Shown here: positions 10,958 through 49,500 of the stretch, one piece after another | Layout of the letters: each line of letters starts with the position of its first letter | Position numbering within the stretch: position 1 is the stretch's first letter | Origin: Dasyornis broadbenti | Lineage: Eukaryota > Chordata > Aves > Passeriformes > Dasyornithidae | Direction: 5' to 3' | DNA: 64,000 nt | Assembly: GCA_013397935.1 (NCBI GenBank) | Contig: VZRN01001861.1 | Location: 351,745 to 415,744 of the forward strand | Notes under the pieces: generated by a model | Told to the model about the DNA's origin: nothing | Databases searched by the model: none | The model's input: the letters and a program-made list of their open reading frames with translations, nothing else | Program-made: the position numbers and the translations under genes

Positions 10958-12155
10958 GATCTGCAGAGCAATGTTTGTGCCTTGTCAGGGTGTTTTTGCT
11001 GGAGCTCAGAAGTTCCAGCCTCTTCTTGTTCCCAAACCTCTGATGCAAGAGTTTAATTTTCTGTTTTCTGCACATGTGGAACGTGAGTCCCCATGCAAAG
11101 GCCTCTCTGGTGTTGTGAGAGCAAAAATAGCAGCACTGTTCTGCTGTACACTCTGTTCATCTGCTGCAAACACCTGCTCCCTTAAAAAGGCTTCAAGAGT
11201 TCCTCTACTTTCTTCTTAAAAATCCAAATTTTATTTTAGCAACCTTTTCATTTCCTGTGACGTATCTGAACATCACCAGAATGGCAATGAAATCTACAGG
11301 ATTAACTTACAGCTTCTTCAGGTAAATGATAGACGCGGATATGTGTGTTAATTGTGGATATGTTCTAATTAATTTGAAATAAAGATAGTTTCAAAAGACT
11401 TACTCCTGTAAAGCCACCCTGGGGAGGACATTTAAAACCAGGAATGGGAAAAGAGTTTTTCACACATTTCTATTCTAAGATTGGCCATGGCAGCCGCACG
11501 TTCCAAACATGAAACTGCAACAAAACTTAAAAAAAAATCAATTTGTACAGCTCAGTATTCTGTAAATGTCACATCTGAAGAATTTACTCGCTGGCAAATA
11601 TTGCTCATGACATTTCAGTGCTGCTTGTGGAGATGTTCGTTTTTTGTCTTCCCCCCCAGTTTCAATTACTTTGCAGCTGCTTCTCACAGCTGAAGCGTGG
11701 TCAATCACCACATTTTAAAGATGTAATTATATAAATATATAAATATAAATATGTATATGTGTTTTTTTGCATTTAACTCTGAATTATATGTTGCACTTCC
11801 TAAGTGCCATACCCAGATGCTCCCAATGCCACCCCCTGTGTCAGGGGTCGTGAGCTGCAATCATCCCTGGCCTCTCGAAGCTGGCGACCCCTTGCACTCC
11901 TTGAGGATCCTCACAGAATGCCTGGGATTCAGCCACTTAAATTCCCTTTTCTCCACAGAATCAGTAGCAAAGCTGCCAAATTACCACTTGCCACTAGTTT
12001 TAAGTGTTCAACAGATGAAGGCAAGTGTTTGTGTGGGAGTAGGAAGGAAGTTTTTGAGGCAGATGAGTGGGTGCTTCTATGACTTTAGCCCAGTGGACAG
12101 CATGGGCTGTTTCACTCCATGCTATTGTTGCATGACATTCCTCTTGGCACAGTGT

Positions 12156-12165
12156 TTATTTTTAG
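12156..12165 (+). promoter_or_regulatory. Candidate MEF2 site upstream of TNNI3K
   Basis: TTATTTTTAG fits the MEF2 consensus YTAWWWWTAR exactly and lies 106 bp before the TNNI3K initiation codon. TNNI3K is a heart-restricted gene, so a MEF2 site would make sense. A 10-mer of this kind also occurs by chance in AT-rich DNA. Confidence 0.3.
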
Positions 12166-12270
12166 CCAGAGTCTATCACAAATATTTTTCAGCAGGACTG
12201 TCACTGCCCCTGAACAGGGAATCGTATTACTGCAAGAACTTTGCTGAAACAAAGAAGATATATTGGACAA

Positions 12271-39594
<27,324 letters not shown>

Positions 39595-40045
39595 GGGAGG
39601 GACCGTCCACCTGCTACCGCTCGGCCATCGACCTGCGTCTCTCACTGCACCACTGAACCCTGAATGTCACACTGAGATCCCTGGACTGAACAGCTTTAGT
39701 GTTGATGACAAATGTCCCTGTCCTGCATTCTGCTTTTGCATCTCCCTCTGCTGACCTGCCCAAGGACTGGGTTTGGTTCTGTGCTGTTCTGTATCATAGG
39801 AATACTGCACTTTCATCTTGGGCACTGCTAACACAATGAGATGAAAGTAGATGAAAGAAAGAGGAATTGGTACTTACCATTGCTGGGCAGGATTCTGTGG
39901 ATATTATTGAAGATGATGTTTTTCTACAGCCATGATCCCCAAAGCAGGTCTGCAGTGAGGCCTCAAGCAGTGTGATAGACAGCAACTGTGACTGCATGGT
40001 GGGCTCTGACAATGTTTCTGACATGCCTGCCATTACTTTCATAGC

Positions 40046-40051
40046 AATAAA
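40046..40051 (+). terminator. TNNI3K polyadenylation signal
   Basis: AATAAA lies 452 bp after the stop codon and is followed by a GT-rich stretch (TTTGTTTTGTTTC), as expected downstream of a cleavage site. Confidence 0.65.
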
Positions 40052-40099
40052 ATGGGGAAGATTTCACTTAGCAAAGCTTAGAGGTCATTTTCCATTTGT

Positions 40100-43000
40100 T
40101 TTGTTTCACTTGCTGAAAAGTTGAATGGGGAGAAGCTGTAAATGCAGCTCTGTCACAGCTCTCCCACCACCAGACCCTGGTACCAGTTGGTGGTTACCAC
40201 TGCTCCACCAGGCTCATGTCCCTGCTGCAGTTCCATTTACACCAGCAGCTGCTGAGACAGTGGAAATGTCAGAATAAATGCACAGGAAAACCTGGGATGG
40301 GGCTCCGAGGAGACCTGGTGGACCCTGTCCACAATCTCCTGGCCCAAGATGTCACGGGATTTCCATGGAAGGGGCTGAACAAGAGGAACTATAAATCTCC
40401 AGCAGACCACAACAAAACAACATCCAGATTTGTCTACAACTGGAGGAAATCTCTTGTACTCTTTCTAGAAGTACAAGCAAGGTTGGCAGTTTGCATGCTG
40501 TGAGGGAAGAGGGGTAGAGCAGAAGGGAGAAGGTGCATCTGGGATGCTGATGAAAATTCCCTACCTGACTCTAATTGGGCAGATGATAATGTGCTCCATA
40601 TGGCAGAGCCACAGAAGCACAGGCAGTGAATAAGCTGATGAAAGAGGGTGGACAGAGATGAGGTCTCATTCCTTGGTCTTTGCATTGGCCAGAAACACCA
40701 ACAGTGCAGAAAGGATCCATTGTCACATCTGAACAATCAGCTCCTGCACTAAGTTTCTTTTTCAACAGGAATTTTTCGTGCAAATATGTCTGCAATCTTT
40801 TTCCCTCACTTAAAGTAACCATGCAATGACTCTGCATTTAGTAACTGGGCCTGAAAACCAGAAACTAAACTGGATTACAGAAACAAAAATGGAGCAAGGA
40901 AGCAGACTTCATGTGCATTAATACCTCTCTGTACTCACTGATACTTGAGCTGCTGGTGTCATCCCTGAGAACCTTCTCAAACCATGTGAGAGGTGGACAC
41001 ATGGAAACAACAACAACAAAAAAATCAGAATAGAAAACTTTTGCAGTTTAAAAAGCTCTTTACAAAGCCAAGTGCTTGCAAATAATTTTACTTCTAATTA
41101 AAATTACTGGTTCCTTGAAGGAAACAATGTCTTAGTTAATTGCTCTCTGTAGAAGAAACATCAGGCTCAGGGGGAAAACATGTTTCATAGGAGTGATCAG
41201 TTAGTAAAACAAACAAAAACTCTGAAAAATGTAAATTAGTAAAACATGTTCCAAAGTAGTTTGTGGTAGTGCAAGTAGCCTGTGCTGTTCCCAGAGAAGC
41301 CCGAGTAGCCCAGAACACCAAAATATTTACCAATAATGAGATGCTACGAGGATTCTTACCCTGCTTTGGAGACCTGCCAGCACCTGGCAGCTGTAGTGAT
41401 ATTTTAGATTGTTTAACATATCAGCAATAGGTGATCTAGATTCAAATAATCTGGCGTCCAACCAGACAAGGGTTTAGACAGCAGCCAAAAGCAAGTCTGG
41501 CATCCCCGCAGCAGGTCCCAACATCCCCCAGCAGGGCACAGGAGAGCTGGCGCAGCACAGAGCAGCTGGCACAGAACAGCCAGCATGGCACGGCAGGGCC
41601 ACCTCAGAGGCTCAGCTGGCACAGCCCTGACAGGCAAGCTGAGGGGTCAGTCATGTCTGGTTTGTTTGGCTGAGCCCCAAAAGCACTCAGGCAATTCCCA
41701 GCCAGGAAACCCTCCCTGCAGCCCCTGTTTCAGAAAGACAGACGAGCTGCCCATGCTGTCCACAGCCGGCATCCCAGGTGGTGTCTCTGAGTCACCATTC
41801 CACATCTCTACCAGCAACGGCAGGGCTTGGTGCCTAGTTCCAGGAGCTGGACTTCAAACTTTTCCCATCCTGTGACTGCAGTGCACAGCTGGCATGGTTT
41901 TAAACTAACGAAATGCATCTCTTCAGCCTGTGGAATGTCACCAGGTTCCAGCTGTGTGAGACACATCTGAGGCACAACCATCAGCAGCCAGTGACAGGCA
42001 ACTGAAAATACCTGACAGTTCAGGGAGTTAAAAAAGCCTTCCTGATGAGCCAAGAATGAGTTTTGCCAGTGGCAACACTGTTGGATTATCTGCTTTGCTC
42101 ACATACGCTCACTTTAATTATTAGTGGTTTTTTTTTCTTTTTGCTGCACATCTTGTTTCTCCCTAAGTGCCACCTACTTTTCACTTTGAAGTTAATTATT
42201 AATTAGCACCATATAGGACAGCTGAAAGGACCATGGAAAGCATTTCCAAACCTATACAATTATCCATTTCCATGGTTTTGCCTATTACCAAACTTCTGCC
42301 TGCTCAAATGACAGGGACACTAATGTTTTGGAAGTCCACATGTGTTCCTAACCATAGGATTCTTTCCCCCAGCTGTTACAACCATACACACAAGTGTCCC
42401 TTATAAATATTTCAAGAATATTAAATAATGAACTGTCAGCATACCAGTTCCTTACAATCACACTGCTCTGTTCATCAGGACTTTCTCTGATGCCCTGGGT
42501 CTCCTGCAGCCCTGGAGGGGCTCCCAGGAATTCCCTGCAAAGGAAAATCCCTGCATCCCTTCGGGTCTTTGCTCACCTGTAAGCCTGGAATTGCCACTCG
42601 TGTGTCTGAACTCCCAGGTGCAGCCACGCTCGCAGCCCTGGGCATGAGCTTTGCAGGGGTACCTGCACAAGGCAGCTTCAGAGGCACAAACGCTGAGCCC
42701 AACATCAGTCAGCCCACTGGCAAGCAGAGACATTCTGAAGCCCAGGCCCTGCTGCACTGGCAGGGGTTATTGCTTCAGTTAAACCACTGGCAAAAATGAA
42801 GGAGCTGCACAAACTGGTACAGGTATTTAATAGACCTGAGTGAACATGCAGGTGTGGGTATGTACACAGAAAACACAACCCTCTGAGACAGTCCTTAGCA
42901 TGAATGTGTGCAGACTGAACATACAAATGCAACCCATCTCTAGTACAGGAAAGTCTCTAGGAGAAAACACACAGCAACCACTTGATCACATTTGAGTTTC

Positions 43001-44365
43001 CAGTTCCATGTATATTGATCTGAAGGGACTCATAGCACCAAACCACTCAAAATCCTGCTCATTCTTGTGTCATTTCCCCACTTGAAAATGCAGTTACAGT
43101 CCCCCACTGTGTGCGGCTGAGTCTCCTGCACCCACCAGCCTAGAGGCTGCTGCACACCCAGCCCCAGGTGCCAAGCCCAGAAGGGTCTCAGGGACCCCAG
43201 TGCTGCCAGAGGTGCAGCAGAGCTGAAGGAGCCTTGGGCAGCAGAGATGGGCAGACAGCACAAGGCTGAGACAACTCTACACTGACCACCCTCCTGGCAG
43301 CCTCAGCTGAGGTTCCATGGACCACTCCTGAGTGACTTCAGCAACAGCAGAAGGCCAGGATTGATGCATTTACAAATACCTGTTAGAATTGTTCTGATTT
43401 AACAACTTTCAACAACATTTTAAGGTGCCAAGAATGCCCTGAAGTGTGGCCAGCAGCAAGTCCAGATCCCTAAGAAGAGCGAAGCCCTCCACATGCCTCC
43501 TGGCACATGGGGCACTGTGCATGCAAGAGGGCTCCCCTCCCCTAACATGGGATGGGGAAGTTCTCAGGCTAAAATCCCTGAGCACCTGCAGGAGCAATTG
43601 GTGCCTCAGGGAGGAGAGGAAGTTTAGTCAGTCCAGTATTTCTCTGATTTTTGGGAAAAACAAGCAAGACAGCTGTGGAACAATCGTTGTGATTGCTGTC
43701 TTCATTCCAAAGGACTGCTGTTTCCTGGGCTGGCAAACACAAGCTGGTTTCAGTTGTCTGCTGCACAGTGAGGAGCTGCTCCAGTGACATGTGACAGGTG
43801 ATTGTGGTACTCGCAGAGTAAACAGAGGAGTGACAACTGGCACAAACGCACAGCCAGTTGAGTGCATGTAGCAGGACACAACACTGAGAGGCTGCAAAAA
43901 AAGCTCAGAGTGGAGTTTCTTCGCCATCCTGTGTCTGTTCTGAGGACATGATGACTAGGTCCAGGTTTGCACCGTCCTAAGAAACAATGACCAAACGTCA
44001 CAGAAAACATGCTGAACTCGGAGCTGCTGAGGTACTGCTGTGACATCTCCTACAAAGACAGGCCAGAATAACAGGGAAGCCAAGTGCTCCCAAGGCTCAC
44101 CCAATGCCACCAGAGCTGCAACATGCTGGGTAGGGGGAGCCACTCTGCACGGCCAGAGAGGAGAGAGGGTGGAGGGGCTACGAGAATTAGTGCCACAGCA
44201 AAGGGATTGGCACGGGAGTTTGGGAACAGGAAAGAACACGGAAGCTGCCACCCAAAAGAATTTATCATCCCTTGACCAAGCTACCATCAGCAGACATTTA
44301 AGGAATGGATAAGGAATGGGACAAGGTGGTGCATCCTCTGTCTCTGACAAGAATCAGCCCAGGGA
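40100..44365. other. Interval between TNNI3K and ERICH3
   Basis: I see no coding exon on either strand. The small open frames here lack splice signals or family resemblance. The part next to 44,365 should hold the ERICH3 3' UTR (minus strand); no clear AATAAA could be assigned to it. In mammals LRRC53 lies here, but no leucine-rich-repeat pattern was visible. Confidence 0.6.
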
Positions 44366-46554
44366 TTACTGGGGGCAGTGGTCGACCCACGCAGGACTCA
44401 CCTGACAGGGACTGCGGCTCCTCTCGCCCACGTCAGCGGCTCCCAGGACACCTGGGCTCCCTCCGACGGGACTGTCCTTCCTCTGCTCCCCGGCTCCAGC
44501 AGCGCTCCTTGCACTCTCCGACACATCTGCCACCTCGCTCTCTCTCGTGTTTTCACAGGGGCTTGGCTGTTCCCCCTCGGCTTTCACTCTTGCCTGCTCC
44601 ATCCCTTCCTCCTGCCGCCCGTCTTTGCCCCGAGCTGTCCCTGTCTCTGGAGCTGCCAGCTGTGGCTGGGTGCTCAGGCACAGCCCCTCACCTCCTGTGG
44701 GCCCTCTCGCCCTCGCTTCCACTCCCCCATCCCTATGGGCGAGGGTGCTCGGGGAGGTTTCTGCAGTCTGATGTTCCATCAGGGACATTGTTCCAAGCAC
44801 TTCTCCGTGCCGTGGGGACACGAGACGCACTGCGCCCCATTCCCACTCCTCTTCGCCCTGGCCCTCAGCCCCCGCTGGCATTGGTCCCCTTCCCTCGCAT
44901 CCCACTGCTGCCTCCTGGTTCACTTCTCGCCCATCAGCCACAGGTCCATCGGCCACCCCTTCCCCGTCCCTCCCAGACTCCCCGACTGCCCCATTTCCCT
45001 TGGCTGACACCTCCTCTGCCACTGCCGCCTCTGTCCTGCTCTGTGCCCCCAGCACCGCTCTTGTCACCCCCTCCTGTGCCACCGCCCCTGTGCCCACCCC
45101 GCCACCCTCAGCCACTGCCGTCTCCCCGGCCAGGGCTCCTCGCTCAGCCTGGCCGCCCACCACAGCGATGGCCACCAGCCCGGGCTCCCCTGCCCGGGTC
45201 ACGCACAGCCCCGGGGCCGGCAGAGCCGCCTCGCCCACCACTCCCTCGCCGGGAGACCTCCCCTTCCCTCTCACTTTCCCACACCTCAGCCACCCCTCTG
45301 TCCCAGCTGCCGGCTCCCTTGAACCTGCTACTCCATCTGTGGTTTCATCTTCACCTCCCGATTCTGCTCTGGCCGCCCCTGCAGATCCTCCCACCACCTC
45401 TCCGTCGGGTTTTCTTTCCACTGCTCTCTCTGTCTCTGCTTTGCTGCCCGCAGATGGGTTTCCACTCCAACGTGCTTCTGCTGCACCCTCCTTCTCCTGC
45501 ACTGCCAGTGTCTCCTCCACCTGTAATGACCTTCCCGTGACAGGATCCCCCCGAGCATCCCCCAGTGCCCCTAACCCAGGTGACACTTCCAGTACAGGAC
45601 CCTTGCCAGGCTCCACAGGTGCCTCCATCGTGTCCTCCACTCTCCAGAGAGTGTTCCTTCCCACATCCCAAACTTGACCACTCTCAAGTGCTGCTGCTCC
45701 TGTGACAGCTTTCCCCATCTCCCTCTGCTCTTCACCTGACGCTTTCAGCTGGAAAAACTCATTTGGCTTTACAAACCCTTCCCCTCCAGGTATTGCTTCT
45801 CCTGTTTCCATATCCCCTAGCGCTTCCCAGAGAGCCCCAGGCTTCCCCACAGCCTCCTCCCCTTCAGAAACGTCTTCTTCAACAGCCTCTTCTCTTTCAG
45901 GGCCGACGACTCCAGCAATCCTGTCTGCTGCCACATCGGCATCCTCCACAGCCTCCTCTCCCTCTGACACAGCACCCACCACAGCACCCTTCCCTGCAGA
46001 TCCTCCCTCCCCTGCCTCGGACACTGGCTCACCCACCTCCTCCTCTGCCAGCAACCCTGCCAATCCTTTGAGGCCTTCCTCTGCAGCCTCTTCCTCCTCC
46101 TCCTCAGTGATCCCCCCAGCTCCCTCCCACCCCTGGGACACGGCTCTGTCTGCCTCCCATCCAGGCAGTGCCCCCGCCAGCCCCTCTCCCCCACATGCTG
46201 GCTTTCCCAGTGCAACTTCACTCTCCATCCCCTCCTGCTTCCCAGGTGACACCTCTGTGCCCAACTTCACTGCCTCTCCTGTCCTCTCTCCTTTGGGATG
46301 TTCCTCTGCCACAGAGCCTTCCTCAGGTGCAGATTCCTCCAGTGCAGCCCCCATGTCTGCCTGAGGGAGTGAATCCACCACTCGTGCAGCTTTTCCTGTG
46401 GCCTCTCCGCTGCCAGCATCTCCTCCCTCGGCAGCACTGTCCTGCTCCAGCGCTTGTCTCTGCCCCATCACCTGCCCTTCTCGTACCGCTTGTCCTGCTG
46501 CCTCCTGCACATCAAGGCTTCTCCTCCCTTCTGCCAAGAAATTTCCATCTGGTG
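44366..46554 (-). CDS. ERICH3: ERICH3 last coding exon (acidic low-complexity tail)
   Basis: This exon has 729 codons including the stop. It follows TTTCCTAATAG and starts APDGNFLAEGRRSLDVQEAA. It is rich in Glu, Ala, Gly and Val, with recurring EEAV units (EREEAVEEDVSEGEEAV). It is G+C-rich and CpG-rich, unlike the flanking exons. Long open frames on the opposite strand are a by-product of this composition. Sequence conservation with mammals is low, but position, strand and phase support it. Confidence 0.9.
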
Positions 46555-49500
46555 CTATTAGGAAATAATCAAACATTGGTTTACTAAGCACCGTGTGAGT
46601 GTTACATGCTTTACAAGGCTAAAGGTGCCATTTCTACCCAACAATGAGGGACACCAGCCTGGGCACCAGAAGAAAACTTGCTGTGCTGCTTCTCATCACA
46701 TCTCTGGGTTCTGACTATGTCTTTAGTTCTGCTGTTCTGGCATCTGTTCTGCATAAAAAACTTGAAGAAAAATGTTGATGTAAGGCCAGTTTTCACCTCT
46801 GCCAGTCATATGCCTGTCCTGTCTGCTCTACCTCCCTCCCTGCCTGCAGGGAGCTCATGTGTGTGTGTTTGTGTGTGCGCAACGCCTGTAAGCTTGACAG
46901 TGACACTCAGAAAGTCAGAAACAGGTGGCAAATTGCTCACGTGAAATATGCACATAAAGGAGGAAGAACACTCAGCTTCCTGTGGATTCTGTAATTACAT
47001 CAGGGAATAACACAGGGTTGATTCCTGCCCTTGGTAACCAAGGCATTTCCCAAGGAAGCTGCACGCTACCTGGAAGCACATGGAACCTCACTACGTTCCT
47101 GCTTTCCACAGCTATTTTCCTGACTCACAGACCGTTTTTTCATGGCTTGGATTCTTCTCCTAGAACCATCCAACTGCCAAAAAAGCATTAATTATACATG
47201 ACTACAGAAGCCAGCTAGTCATCACCTGATTTTTCACAAGCGTGGAAAGAAAAAACGCACAAGCAGACTTTAATAGCCAAAGGAAAGGGAAAGGGCAAAC
47301 ACTTCTGTAAAAAGACTTCAGGTGAGTAAGATTTAATCCTTGTCCCTGACTGACAGCCAATCTTACCTCCACTGGCATCACACTCTGTACTTGCTGCATT
47401 CTCTTCTTCCTCATAGGCACACGAATCACCAGGTTCAGGGTCAGAATTCACAGGATAATTTCCAGTTGCTTTTGCTCTTTCCTCCTGGACTGGTTTGCAG
47501 TCTTCAAAAACTATCACAAAGGAAACAGGAAGCAAGAAAGAGAAACTATTATAGAGCAAAAGGAGAGTGGAAGCGATCCAGCCATCTCAGCTTTAAAATG
47601 GTTTAAAATGCATTTTTGGACAAAGCCTTACACTTGAAACACTAGCAAGAGAAATACAGAGCCAAGGTTACATTCTGAGTGGATATTGAGCTCACAGCAG
47701 CACAGAGTATTCCAGCAGCTTGAAGAAGTGCAGCAACTCCCTGTGCTGCACCATGAATGAGTACAACGGCAAAGAGAGCAGCACAGGCATGCAGAGCTAT
47801 GCAGAGGCGCTGGACTCACCACCTCCTTCCTCACTCTGAGCAGACTCTTCATTGCCATCCTCCATGTTCAACACCCTGCTTTCCCAAGGCACCCGAAGAC
47901 ATTCCTCCTCCTCCTCATTCATGTTACTTTCTCCTGACCCAGTCTGTTTGAATTCCCCACGAACCTCAAGATTTAGATGCTGCACTGCCATTATGTTTTC
48001 ATGAAAAATTCTAGTATCTTCCCTTGCTGTTAGATCTCCTGGTTTAGTTTTTTCTGCTTCATCTATTCCTTTCTTTTCCAGTGCAGAAGTCTCCTGATTT
48101 TCCTCCGTTCTGAGCAGTTTCTTCTCCCCATTCTCATTTCCATAGTGTGCATGTGCTGTGCTGTCAGATGTACTTTTGATATCACACTCCTCTTTGCCAT
48201 TCACATTGTCTGTCACCGTTTCAGCATGAGAGTCACCCTCAGTGCTGCACTGAGTGCTGATGGACGAGAGAGAGTCTGCAGGCCTCCTCTCTGAAAAGAG
48301 CAAACAGCACTTCAATTTGGTGTTTGTCTAAATATCTGCATTCACTGGGCACTCACAAAGGGACAGAATCCCATCCAGCAGCATTCTCTGAATTGCAACA
48401 TCTGAGGATATGATAAAATTCCAATAAGTGTAAATAGAAGAACATTGCCCAGATGTATGAAGTATTAAAATTAAAGCCATTTAACGTGGAGGTTTTTTTC
48501 TGATAATGGAAATAAGCCAGATTAGTTCCATCAATCACACAGAAATACACCTCCAAATGCACCTCTAAATATTGCTCACACAGGATTTAGCACAGACTCT
48601 TGAGCTTCATTTGATAAAAGACTTCAACCATAGCAATAATCCCTCAGTGCCCTTCTGCTAATTCATTGAATATTAGAAAGATCTCCAAAACCATGTGTAA
48701 ACCCTTCAGGTTGAACTGGAGATGAAGTTCACTGTCTCCCCTAAAAAAATATACAGACTTCATCGTACTAAATTCATAAATGGAAAATCTGAGGGGAAAA
48801 GATCCTTCATCTAACAGCAAGCTACACAGCAGAGCTGACTGCTGCACAGCCTTGCTGCTGTCCACAACCTACATGGGTTCAAGAGAGATTGGTCTAACTC
48901 AAGGCAGAAAAATCCAGTCAGCCTGAGTAAATAAAAGTGTCAGAACTATAATCCATGCAGAAATACATGTTCTGAAAAACATGTTGCACCGAGAAACCTT
49001 ACAGCCCCAGTTTAAAGATTCCCACTCAGAGTACTACTCCTCCATCACAGGAAAATCCAAGTGGGTTCCTCTACAGACAGAATCATAGAATCACGGAGTA
49101 AGCTGTGAGTTGGAAGGGGCCCACAAGGATCATTGAGTCCAACTCCCAGCCCTGCACAGCACTGTCATCTTTCCCTTCAATCTAACAATTTCTGGATCTC
49201 TGGCACAGCCAGATACATTAGGGCCACATTCAGGGCCACTTTTAAAACCAAGGGTGGTCTGTCAGGTTTCCTGGGACCCCCCAGAAAGTGTAAGGGGTCA
49301 CAGCTTCTCACATATGAGTGCCCTCTGCCATGGAGGGTTGTCCTGCCTATGTTCCTTGAGCCCACCTGCTACCTGGCTCCATCTCCATCTCAGCACCTAA
49401 ACAGCTCAGCAAAGGCTCATGCTCTCACTGCCAGGGCGCTGCCTGCATTTCAGTGGCAGATGTAGAATTAGTAACAGATAAAACAGCTGTCTTTCGCCAT

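Larger units (their letters stand above)
9430..12150. other. Intergenic region between FPGT and TNNI3K
   Basis: No protein-coding exon was recognised. It contains one plus-strand CR1 fragment (about 9895-10054), a cluster of CAGCTG E-boxes (10855-10957) and an AT-rich run near 11,725. Non-coding 5' exons of TNNI3K could lie here but cannot be recognised from sequence alone. Confidence 0.6.

Noticed and set aside
40100..44300. Several 60-110 codon frames between TNNI3K and ERICH3
   Set aside because: None has splice signals, family motifs or codon patterns supporting a gene; they overlap each other on both strands.
44305..45540. Long plus-strand open frame (411 codons), with others at 45000-45677 and 45702-46364
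   Set aside because: They are antisense to the ERICH3 last exon. Their Pro/Ser/Leu-rich sequence is what a GAG/GCC-rich coding strand gives when read backwards. There are no splice or family signals.
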